From: Verrucomicrobiota bacterium
GTDB taxonomy: Bacteria > Chlamydiota > Chlamydiia > Chlamydiales > Rhabdochlamydiaceae
NCBI GenBank assembly: GCA_018239665.1
Contig: JAFEGV010000011.1
Span: 1-50,406, forward strand
Direction of reading: 5' to 3'
Length of the DNA: 50,406 nucleotides
The notes beneath the pieces are model-generated. The model did no database searches. It was given only the letters and a program-made list of their open reading frames with translations, and had not been told where the DNA came from. This document shows positions 41,207-48,517 of the stretch, piece by piece. A program made the position numbers and the translations under genes. Position 1 is the first letter of the stretch, and every line of letters starts with the position of its first letter.

Positions 41207-42532
41207 CTAATTTAGAATTAACTTATTTTGTCTTAAGTACAATTGATGCTTTGTGCGAGGCCCTGTCCCTTTAAAAATCAAACCATCTTGAGTCGTGAAC
41301 ATAGAGTCCATAGGAAGATGCTCGATTTTTGGAGAAAATCTACCATCAGGTTGTTTGATGAAATCAACAATGACGGAAACAACCGGCTGCTCTTGAGGAA
41401 CAGGTGAAAATCCTCTCACTTCGTCCACCCAGCTCATCCAGGTGCTTGAACGGCGACGGCTGAAGTCAGGGTTAACGCTTTGATTTCCATCGACCATTTC
41501 AAAAAGATACAGTCCCCTTAAATCTTTTTGGAGCCGTTCCATGTCTATTGTTTGAGGAGCTTCCGCTGCTGACTTACACTCCAGGTCCCATCGGTCAGAA
41601 TAGGATAGGCTTAATTGTTCTTGGTTCGAATGCAAACAATCCAACCACTCTCTTAGAGGCATTGGCCGATCAAGGGCCACGTCCATGACGTATTCCGATC
41701 CGTCCGCTAATTTCACAACGGGGGCCGTATGCATCCGCCACTCGACACCCTCAAATGCAAAGGGAGGTTTAGTTTCCAATAGCATTCCATCTCGATGGTC
41801 CGCTTTAATCTTTACGCTCTCGCAACCATATAAATTTTCGAGAAGAAAGCTTGCCCAATAACAGCGCATGTCGCAGCCGTCATTCTTAAGCCCAGTTGGA
41901 ATGTTGGATTTTAAATGTTGAAAAGCTTCGTTCATCTGATCACGAGTTGCAAAATAGGAAGCTTTTTGAGTAGCAGCCAAAACCGTCTCTTCTTGACCTT
42001 TTTCGCAATAAATGCCGCTGTCTCGTATCGGAGACAATCTGCTTCCTTCGGTCGAGTCCCTCCATTGCAGACTGAACCCAGTTGGGCTGCTCGGTTCCGA
42101 AACCATGACTGGAACACCTGTAAAAACATGTCCTTTTTCTAAAACGTCTCTGATCATTTCATAGCCATGGACGATTGTTTCGGTGCCTGAAAGTTTAGCA
42201 GCTGTTTGAGCTCCAATTTCACGGACTGCGGATAAAACTCGATCTTCTCCATACTGGACAACGAGATCATGGAATTCCCTCTTTTCGGCCAAGTCCGGAG
42301 AAAACCGGTTTGATGTCAAAACATCCCGCAGTGCAGTTTGAGCGATATCGTGCGATGTCAGTTCACGAGAGCTAAGAGATGAGGCCTTGCTTCCTGATGA
42401 ATCGAGATCGATCGACCTCTCAAAGCAGCCTATAAGAGACTCGAACTGCTCTTCCAAATCCCCCTCACGCGCGATTGGAGTTGCGACAGCGGACACTGCC
42501 TGATTTGTCGTAGAAGAACCGGTTACAGCCAT
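41207..42532 (-). CDS. Protein-glutaminase-like (glutamine deamidase) protein, probable effector
   Basis: A 441-residue protein. Residues 214-300 carry the pattern of protein-glutaminase-type cysteine enzymes: GLKNDGCDMRCYWASFLLEN with Cys220, VEWRMHTAPVV with His268 and YVMDVALDRPMPLREW with Asp284, an ordered Cys-His-Asp triad preceding a conserved Pro and Trp. These enzymes deamidate Gln side chains in proteins and are related in fold to transglutaminases. The first 60 residues are rich in Ser, Thr and Ala without a signal peptide, as in type III effectors. The first and last thirds have no family I recognise. GGAG six bases before the ATG at 42532 sets the start. The assignment is by motif only. 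Confidence 0.65.
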   Translation of the reverse strand: MAVTGSSTTNQAVSAVATPIAREGDLEEQFESLIGCFERSIDLDSSGSKASSLSSRELTSHDIAQTALRDVLTSNRFSPDLAEKREFHDLVVQYGEDRVLSAVREIGAQTAAKLSGTETIVHGYEMIRDVLEKGHVFTGVPVMVSEPSSPTGFSLQWRDSTEGSRLSPIRDSGIYCEKGQEETVLAATQKASYFATRDQMNEAFQHLKSNIPTGLKNDGCDMRCYWASFLLENLYGCESVKIKADHRDGMLLETKPPFAFEGVEWRMHTAPVVKLADGSEYVMDVALDRPMPLREWLDCLHSNQEQLSLSYSDRWDLECKSAAEAPQTIDMERLQKDLRGLYLFEMVDGNQSVNPDFSRRRSSTWMSWVDEVRGFSPVPQEQPVVSVIVDFIKQPDGRFSPKIEHLPMDSMFTTQDGLIFKGTGPRTKHQLYLRQNKLILN

Positions 42533-42570
42533 ATTAATCTCCAAAAAAACAATAAATAGTATATAAAACA

Positions 42571-42599
42571 ATTATAACACAATTATTGACTAAAGTCAA
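42571..42599 (-). promoter_or_regulatory. Promoter of the glutaminase-like gene with overlapping palindrome
   Basis: On the minus strand TTGACT (42599-42594) and TATAAT (42576-42571) have a 17-base spacer. A 16-bp palindrome, attgactaaagtcaat (42585-42600), covers the -35 box and could be an operator. The start codon is 38 bases downstream. Confidence 0.7.
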
Positions 42600-42688
42600 T
42601 TAATTATTTTAATTACTATAAACATCTAAACAACATTTACTTAATAAAAAGAGCGAATTAAAACAGACATTTCCTTTAATTTAAGGCC

Positions 42689-42717
42689 TTTACTTTATCG
42701 CCAAAATAGTGTATAAT
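42689..42717 (+). promoter_or_regulatory. Promoter of the gene at 42768
   Basis: TTTACT at 42689-42694 and TATAAT at 42712-42717 have a 17-base spacer. The gene start at 42768 lies 50 bases further, with GGAG before it. It is divergent from the promoter at 42571-42599. Confidence 0.65.
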
Positions 42718-42767
42718 TATTTGAAAATTAGAGGCTTCCATCTTAAGGTAACTTTGGAGCACGATCA

Positions 42768-43571
42768 ATGTCATCCCTTTCCCCCTTAGAAAGCAGTTGT
42801 CCTTTTATTATTGACGGAGAAGCTTTATTGCAATGCCCCGCCGAGCTTCAAAAAGCGGTCGATTTCATTGGATCCGACCCCGAATCAGCACAGCTTTTCC
42901 AAAAAGCCGCTTCCCAAGAAATCCCGCTTAAGATCAAATTCCAGTCCGACTTGCTCAACACAGAATTTGCCCGGTATTGCTATGGTAATAACACGATCGT
43001 CCTAAGCTCTAAACTTCAAGATCGTTCTATCGATCAGATCGTTCCTTACCTCGTCTTTGAACTGAACAACGCCCGGAAATCTTCCCAATTCAAGGAAATT
43101 GATGAAAAGAGCGCGGATGCGGGCATCGAAGAAACGGTAAGACGTGTTGAGCAATGCGAATACGATAGCGACTTAGAGACCAACCGCCTCATCCAAAAGT
43201 GGATCGCGGAAGGCAAGCTGCCGAAGACAGCGGCCTTTTCTCGCGTTCTTCCCAATTTTAGAGACCACTATTTGTACCAACAGGCCAGCGGCCACTCTCA
43301 ACAGATTGCGGACCGTTATGACGTCCGGTTTTCATCTTGTTACCGAGGAACCTGGAAAGTCATTCCTTCACAGGATGAAATCCCTCTTTTGAAATTCCTG
43401 TTAGAATTAAAAATGCTGAAGGCCCATGGAACTGCAGAAGAAAGCAAGCTTGCGGAAGTCCAACTAGAAAAGCTTGTCGACCGGGCAAAGTCCATTGTTG
43501 CTAAAAAGCCTGATTCGTTAGCAGCGCGCAACTTCCTGGAAAATGTCCTTTACGCGTTGCAAACAGAATAG
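42768..43571 (+). CDS. Unknown protein, possible effector
   Basis: A 267-residue protein without signal peptide or membrane helices. The N-terminus is Ser- and Pro-rich (MSSLSPLESSCPF). Residues about 60-110 have a strand NNTIVLSSKL followed by a helix DQIVPYLVFELNNARKSSQF. That resembles zinc-peptidase-like domains in which the HExxH helix has lost a His, but here Phe stands before Glu. Then follow charged helices and YDSDLETNRLIQKWIAEG. I do not recognise the family. It is divergent from the glutaminase-like gene and shares its intergenic control region. Confidence 0.6.
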   Translation: MSSLSPLESSCPFIIDGEALLQCPAELQKAVDFIGSDPESAQLFQKAASQEIPLKIKFQSDLLNTEFARYCYGNNTIVLSSKLQDRSIDQIVPYLVFELNNARKSSQFKEIDEKSADAGIEETVRRVEQCEYDSDLETNRLIQKWIAEGKLPKTAAFSRVLPNFRDHYLYQQASGHSQQIADRYDVRFSSCYRGTWKVIPSQDEIPLLKFLLELKMLKAHGTAEESKLAEVQLEKLVDRAKSIVAKKPDSLAARNFLENVLYALQTE

Positions 43572-43579
43572 ATTAAATG

Positions 43580-44434
43580 TTAAAACCGCTTTATCCTTGT
43601 GTGGCAATAGGGCTCTTTTCCTGTTTTCTCGTAATAATGCTGATGGTAATGTTCTGCGGGATAAAAAGGGCTTGCAGGAACAAGTTCTGTTGCAACGTTT
43701 AAGCCATGCCTCTTTAACTGCTGGATGAGCTCCTCCGCTACTTTTCTCTGCTTTTCCGTCAGAAAAAAAATAGCTGAGCGGTACTGGGGTCCTACATCAG
43801 GCCCCTGCCGCATTTTTTGAGTCGGGTCGTGAATTTCAAAGAAGAGTTTCGCCAACACCTCAAAATCTACAACTTCCGGATCAAAGACAACTTCTACGGC
43901 TTCCGCATGTCCTGTCAACCCCGAGCACACTTCTTCATAAGTGGGATTTTCAACATGCCCTCCCATGTAGCCGACCGAGATCTGCTTCACGCCTTTGATA
44001 TCCTTGAGCAAATGCTCGACTCCCCAAAAACATCCCCCCGCAAAATAGGCCCGCTCATAGCCGTCATCGGTAAAAGCGGGAATGAACGACATCGAGATCG
44101 AATTCACGCAATGCCGTACATTTTTCTGAGTCAGGCCCTCTCCTAAAAAGACATGCCCCAAGTGGCCGCCGCAGCGCGAGCAGAGGATCTCTGTCCTCTC
44201 CCCATCGGAATCGGGCATTCTTCTGACAGCATCTGGAATCTCATCGTCGAAGCTCGGCCATCCGCAACCCGAGGCAAACTTGTCCTTGGACAAATAAAGG
44301 GGCGCATCGCAACGTTTGCAAACGTAGACGCCGACGCCATCGAACTGATTATAGCGCCCGGTTCCTGGCCGCTCCGTATGTTTCTGAACAAGGATCGCTT
44401 CTTCTTCACGGGACAAGTCATGGTACCTGCGCAT
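43580..44434 (-). CDS. msrBA: Bifunctional methionine sulfoxide reductase MsrB-MsrA fusion
   Basis: A 284-residue fusion. The first part is Msr[21 protein letters not shown] and [18 protein letters not shown], with two CxxC pairs for zinc, then [11 protein letters not shown] with the catalytic Cys. The second is Msr[21 protein letters not shown] with the catalytic GCFWG motif, then SVGYMGG and [20 protein letters not shown]. It repairs oxidised methionine of both stereoforms. The order B-A is the reverse of the better known MsrA-MsrB fusions. The frame opens at 44539 inside the palindromic element; GGAGG seven bases before the ATG at 44434 fixes the start. Confidence 0.94.
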   Translation of the reverse strand: MRRYHDLSREEEAILVQKHTERPGTGRYNQFDGVGVYVCKRCDAPLYLSKDKFASGCGWPSFDDEIPDAVRRMPDSDGERTEILCSRCGGHLGHVFLGEGLTQKNVRHCVNSISMSFIPAFTDDGYERAYFAGGCFWGVEHLLKDIKGVKQISVGYMGGHVENPTYEEVCSGLTGHAEAVEVVFDPEVVDFEVLAKLFFEIHDPTQKMRQGPDVGPQYRSAIFFLTEKQRKVAEELIQQLKRHGLNVATELVPASPFYPAEHYHQHYYEKTGKEPYCHTRIKRF

Positions 44435-44450
44435 AGGACATTCCTCCATA

Positions 44451-44614
44451 TATACCGAAACAACTTGAGGAATCGGTTTCTGACATCGTCGGGTTTGCCG
44501 CAAAATTCGCATTTTCACTCGCGCCTTGCCCTTGGGCAATGGTCGCTCGCTCCAAATGCAAATTTTGCGGACCCTCCTTCTCAGATTCCCGATTCTTCAA
44601 GTTGTTTCGGTATA
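44451..44614. repeat. Palindromic MITE-like element, copy B
   Basis: A 164-bp element with terminal inverted repeats of about 33 bp: left tataccgaaacaacttgagg, right its near reverse complement ending gttgtttcggtata. The interior carries a second inverted pair (ccgcaaaattcgcattt ... aaatgcaaattttgcgg), giving one long potential hairpin. The ends match copy A at 1937-2110, but the cores do not match. It sits right before the ribosome-binding site of msrBA. Confidence 0.78.
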
Positions 44615-44741
44615 AACATTCCTTATAACAACCTCCGCACCCGGCCACAAGAAATTTTAGATCTTACCTTGCAAAGTCAACTAGCTTGGAATTCTAATCT
44701 TTTGTAAGCTGAACGATTTGGATTATTAGAAAACAAGAGCT

Positions 44742-45530
44742 TTGATTTTGAGCAGCGCAGTTCAAGATATTCTACTCGCTTTGCAGCAATACAGGGTTTG
44801 GCTGCATTTGGGATGGCTCGAAGTGAAACAGCGCTATCGCAGATCTGTGCTAGGTCCCTGGTGGATCAGCATCAGCATGCTGATCTTCATTGCGGCGATG
44901 AGCAAGATCTTCAGCCACCTGTTCAAACAGAATGTCGCTGAATATGTCCCCTTTTTTACAGCAGGGTTCATGTTCTGGTCGTTCATTTCGAGCAGCATCA
45001 TGGAGTCCACAGACATTTTCAGGGCCAATGGCGGCTTCATCAAGCAGATCAAGCTCCCTTATACCACATACATCCTGAAGTTCCTCGTGAAGAACATCAT
45101 TGTGCTCGGCCATAACTTCATCATCTATTTTCTCGTCTTGGCAGCCTTCAAGTTGAATCCCGGATGGCGCTTCCTTTTTGTTTTTCCCGGCATGCTGCTC
45201 TTGATTTTGAACCTGTATTGGATGAGCCTGCTGATCGCCTTGCTCAGCACACGGTTCCGCGATATCGCGCCGATTGTGACCAGTTGCATGCAGATCCTAT
45301 TTTTCATCACCCCCATTTCTTGGACGCCAAAACTGCTCGGATCTCAATCATTGATCGTTCAACTCAATCCCTTCGTCTACTTGCTCGACCTGGTCCGCAA
45401 TCCCTTGCTAGGCCAAGAGGTTCCATTGAGCTCATGGTGGATATGCTCCTCGATTGCTGGAGTTGGATTTATAGCGTCGCTAGCGCTTTTCAACCGCGTC
45501 CGCACCCGAATCCCTTTTTGGCTGGACTGA
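44742..45530 (+). CDS. Polysaccharide ABC transporter permease (Wzm/KpsM-like)
   Basis: A 262-residue ABC-2 type membrane protein with six helices. WLEVKQRYRRSVLGPWW near the N-terminus is the hallmark of O-antigen, teichoic-acid and capsule export permeases, and the C-terminal part has FFITPISWTPKLLG and LNPFVYLLDLVRNPLLGQ. It should move a lipid-linked glycan across the inner membrane with the ATPase that follows three bases later. The start is TTG at 44742 or a nearby TTG; none has a good ribosome-binding site. No glycosyltransferases are in the window. Confidence 0.85.
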   Translation: MILSSAVQDILLALQQYRVWLHLGWLEVKQRYRRSVLGPWWISISMLIFIAAMSKIFSHLFKQNVAEYVPFFTAGFMFWSFISSSIMESTDIFRANGGFIKQIKLPYTTYILKFLVKNIIVLGHNFIIYFLVLAAFKLNPGWRFLFVFPGMLLLILNLYWMSLLIALLSTRFRDIAPIVTSCMQILFFITPISWTPKLLGSQSLIVQLNPFVYLLDLVRNPLLGQEVPLSSWWICSSIAGVGFIASLALFNRVRTRIPFWLD

Positions 45531-45533
45531 TCT

Positions 45534-46280
45534 ATGGCAACAATTGAACTGAACGACGTTTCTTTAGTTTATCCTTTATATGGGACTAAATCCCGCTCCC
45601 TTAAAGTCAGCGTCCTGCAAGCTGCGACCGGCGGAAAATTCCTTAAAGAGGAAGCGACCGTCAAGGTCCAAGCTCTCGATACGATCAGTTTTAAATTGGA
45701 AAATGGAGACAGGCTTGGCCTCATCGGCCATAACGGGGCTGGAAAAACTACCCTTCTCAAAGTCCTTGCCAAGATCTACGAGCCCACATCAGGCAAGCTC
45801 CATATTTCCGGAAAGCTCAATAGCCTCTTCGACATCATGGTCGGAATGGACAGCGGCCTGACAGGGTACGAGAATATCTTGCTCCGAGGACTGATCCTGG
45901 GCCTTTCCAAAAAACAAATCCACAGCGTGGTCTCTGAAATCGAAGAATTTGCCGAGCTTGGCGAATTTATCCACTTGCCGCTGAGCAGTTACTCCTCAGG
46001 AATGCTGGTGAGGCTCGGCTTTGCGATTATTACAAGCATCTCGTCGGAAATTCTATTGATCGATGAGGTGCTGAGCGTGGGCGATGCCCGATTCATCGAC
46101 AAGGCAAGGAAGAGAATTTCCTCGTTGATCCATCAATCCCATATCATGGTCCTCTCGACCCATGACCACGAGGTCATCCGCAACTTTTGCAATAAAGTCC
46201 TTTGGCTCGAACAAGGAAAGATCAAAATGTTCGGCGACACCGAAGAGGTGTTCCGTGAAAGAGACCAATTGCTATTGTGA
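45534..46280 (+). CDS. Polysaccharide ABC transporter ATP-binding protein (Wzt/KpsT-like)
   Basis: A 248-residue ATPase: Walker A GLIGHNGAGKTTLLK, the signature YSSGMLVRLGF (an S-S-G variant of LSGGQ common in this subfamily) and Walker B EILLIDEVLSVGD, then STHDH. LNSLFDIMVGMDSGLTGYEN is also typical of glycan-export ATPases. It lacks the C-terminal carbohydrate-binding domain of long Wzt proteins. It pairs with the permease upstream. The downstream hairpin at 46293-46322 probably ends the transcript. Confidence 0.9.
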   Translation: MATIELNDVSLVYPLYGTKSRSLKVSVLQAATGGKFLKEEATVKVQALDTISFKLENGDRLGLIGHNGAGKTTLLKVLAKIYEPTSGKLHISGKLNSLFDIMVGMDSGLTGYENILLRGLILGLSKKQIHSVVSEIEEFAELGEFIHLPLSSYSSGMLVRLGFAIITSISSEILLIDEVLSVGDARFIDKARKRISSLIHQSHIMVLSTHDHEVIRNFCNKVLWLEQGKIKMFGDTEEVFRERDQLLL

Positions 46281-46292
46281 TAATGAATAAGA

Positions 46293-46322
46293 AACTGGAA
46301 TCGATCCTTATCGGTTCCAGTT
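46293..46322. terminator. Bidirectional hairpin between Wzt-like and LRR genes
   Basis: A 13-bp stem with one G-T pair (aactggaatcgat / atcggttccagtt) and a CCTT loop lies between two convergent genes. Almost the same hairpin lies after the F-box gene at 48447-48474. Confidence 0.65.
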
Positions 46323-46368
46323 AAAGCATCCTAAATCTTTTCGACTACGCAACCTGTCTCTATTACGA

Positions 46369-48375
46369 TCATATCTTTCGGCGCTTTGACGGCCTTGAAT
46401 CATCCTCGGAAGCATCCTTAGGTCGCTTTGACGGCCTTGAAGCGTCCTCAGAAGTACTCTTAAAAACACAAGCTGCATAAGCATCGAGAAAATGGGATAC
46501 ATCATCGAATGTATGCTCCTTTCCCCACTCTAAGTCTCCTTCATGACCTGCGATTTCTGCAATCGCATGGTAGACAGCATTTTTGTCCATCTCATCTAAA
46601 GAATCAAAACCTTCATAGACATATTGACGGACAACTCGCGCAACCTTACCTAGGTCTGCAGACAAGTCGAAATCATCTTTAACCTGATTTAATCGAGATG
46701 CGATATTAGACTTCACAACTTCAGGCAAATAATTAAATAACATTTGACTTCCAGGCGCGTCATGACAAAGGAAAGTTCGAAATAAGCTACCAAGGATAGT
46801 TTTTGATGAACTTGTCAAAAACCTCCATTGATAATTCAAAAGCCAAAATAAGGATGGTTTCTTTTTGAGCTCTTTATCAGAAATGAACAATAAAGGGTTA
46901 CCCTGTATAGTAAACACCTGGGTTCGAGCGCTAAGATTGCCAAAGGACTCCGGAAGGGACGTGAGGCGGTTGTTATGAAGCCAAAGCTCCTTAAGAGCTA
47001 CAAGATTTCCAATGGACTCCGGAAGGAACGTGAGGTGGTTGTTATCAAGCCCAAGCCCTGTTAGAGCTACAAGATTTCCAAAGGACTCCGGAAGCGACGT
47101 GAGGTGGTTGTTATGAAGCACAAGCTCTCTAAGAGCTACAAGATTTCCAAAGGACTCCGGAAGGGACGCGAGGTGGTTGTTATAAAGCCTAAGCCCTGTT
47201 AGAGCTACAAGATTTCCAAAGGACTCCGGAAGCGACGTGAGGTGGTTGTTATGAAGCCCAAGCCCTGTTAGAGCTACAAGATTTCCAAAGGACTCTGGAA
47301 GAGAAGCGAGATGGTTGTCATCAAGCCTAAGCTGTGTTAAAGCTACAAGATTTCCAAAGGACTCCGGAAGCGACGCGAGGCGGTTGTTATGAAGCCCAAG
47401 CTTTGTTAGAGCTACAAGATTTCCAAAGGACTCTGGAAGAGACGCGAGGCGGTTGTCATTAAGCCAAAGCTCTCTAAGAGCTAAAAGATTTCCAAAAAAC
47501 TCCGGAAGCGACGTGAGGTGGTTGTTATGAAGCTCAAGCTTTGTTAGAGCTACAAGATTTCCAAAGGACTCCGGAAGCGACGTGAGGCGGTTGTTATGAA
47601 GCCCAAGCTTTGTTAGAGCTACAAGATTTCCAAAGGACTCTGGAAGAGACGCGAGGCGGTTGTCATTAAGCCCAAGCTCTGTAAGAGCTACAAGATTTCC
47701 CAAGGACTCTGGAAGATATCTTAAGTTGTTGCCGGAAAGAACTAGTCGCTGCACCCCTTGAAATAGACCGATCTCTCTGGGTAGCACTTTTAGAGATAGA
47801 TTCGATAGATTCAATTGTCTAACGTTAAAAATTTGTTCTGCATGTGCAGGGTCATTTAACCAAGCCCTGATTGCCGCATGTCTGTTTGGAATAAGTTCTC
47901 CTGGAGCGAATGCACCGTTGAGCTGAAAAACCGACAGTAATCTCTGGTTCCAAATATGCTCAAGCGCTTGGTTTTCTTCTAGAATGTTCAATTTTGTTTG
48001 CAAGGAAACAAAATCGGCAGGATCAGTTATGATTTTATCTTCATATAAAATTCCAGCCCTTTTATATTCAGGTTGTAGCGATCTTATCAAATCATAGAAA
48101 AGCAAATTAACATTATTAGCCCCGATAAAACCGAAATGTTTTTTTTCAATCTTGCTTATTACCTTGGGGAAGTTGATGGGGCCAACCGGAGCCTCTACTT
48201 TTAAGCGATTCCATTGATCTGTTAAAAACTGCGTATGCAGCTCTGCTTTTAATTCAAGAGTAGGATCCGGTGAAATTACTGAATAACAGGCTGGGGATCC
48301 AAACGGATTTTGTTCGGCAAGGGCTTGAAAGCATAAAGACTTTAACGAAAAAGGTTCTGTTATCTGACTACTCAT
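46369..48375 (-). CDS. Leucine-rich-repeat protein with nuclear-localisation-like tail, probable effector
   Basis: A 668-residue protein. Residues up to about 180 are non-repeat. A first degenerate repeat (VRQLNLSNLSLKVLPREIG) is followed by 12 exact 23-residue repeats with the consensus LTxLxLxxNxLxSLPESFGN (encoded by 46927-47754), the plant-type/bacterial LRR pattern used for protein binding. A helical C-terminal region follows. The last 27 residues hold a 14-residue duplication, SEDASRPSKRPKDA then SEDDSRPSKRRKI, with KRPK and KRRK basic clusters like nuclear localisation signals. No export signal peptide; the N-terminus suits type III secretion. I see no NEL ubiquitin-ligase domain by eye. 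The ATG at 48375 has GGGG nearby. Confidence 0.82.
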   Translation of the reverse strand: MSSQITEPFSLKSLCFQALAEQNPFGSPACYSVISPDPTLELKAELHTQFLTDQWNRLKVEAPVGPINFPKVISKIEKKHFGFIGANNVNLLFYDLIRSLQPEYKRAGILYEDKIITDPADFVSLQTKLNILEENQALEHIWNQRLLSVFQLNGAFAPGELIPNRHAAIRAWLNDPAHAEQIFNVRQLNLSNLSLKVLPREIGLFQGVQRLVLSGNNLRYLPESLGNLVALTELGLNDNRLASLPESFGNLVALTKLGLHNNRLTSLPESFGNLVALTKLELHNNHLTSLPEFFGNLLALRELWLNDNRLASLPESFGNLVALTKLGLHNNRLASLPESFGNLVALTQLRLDDNHLASLPESFGNLVALTGLGLHNNHLTSLPESFGNLVALTGLRLYNNHLASLPESFGNLVALRELVLHNNHLTSLPESFGNLVALTGLGLDNNHLTFLPESIGNLVALKELWLHNNRLTSLPESFGNLSARTQVFTIQGNPLLFISDKELKKKPSLFWLLNYQWRFLTSSSKTILGSLFRTFLCHDAPGSQMLFNYLPEVVKSNIASRLNQVKDDFDLSADLGKVARVVRQYVYEGFDSLDEMDKNAVYHAIAEIAGHEGDLEWGKEHTFDDVSHFLDAYAACVFKSTSEDASRPSKRPKDASEDDSRPSKRRKI
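46927..47754 (-). repeat. Tandem array of twelve 69-bp LRR-coding units
   Basis: Twelve consecutive 69-bp units encode 23-residue leucine-rich repeats with no insertion or deletion; unit boundaries at 46995 and 47754 fit exactly. Many units are near identical over long stretches (aagatttccaaaggactc recurs in most), which points to recent tandem expansion or gene conversion. Changes cluster at the variable positions that face the ligand surface. Confidence 0.9.
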
Positions 48376-48446
48376 TTTAATCCCCAATTTAAGATAAATT
48401 AAATTAACACATTTATAGTAATCTAAAACTAAAAAATTAATAAACG

Positions 48447-48474
48447 ACTGGAACCGATTCCTATCGGTTCCAGT
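48447..48474 (-). terminator. Hairpin upstream of the LRR gene, downstream of the F-box gene
   Basis: A perfect 12-bp stem (actggaaccgat / atcggttccagt) with a TCCT loop, followed on the minus strand by an AT-rich run. It lies 44 bases after the F-box gene stop and should terminate it. It is nearly the same hairpin as at 46293-46322. Confidence 0.65.
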
Positions 48475-48517
48475 TAAAGCGCATTGAATTTACCGACTCA
48501 CATTCCGTGAATAAGGT

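Noticed and set aside
46927..47754. A CRISPR-like array suggested by regular 69-bp repetition
   Set aside because: The units are contiguous, in frame and code for leucine-rich repeats; there are no unique spacers or cas genes.
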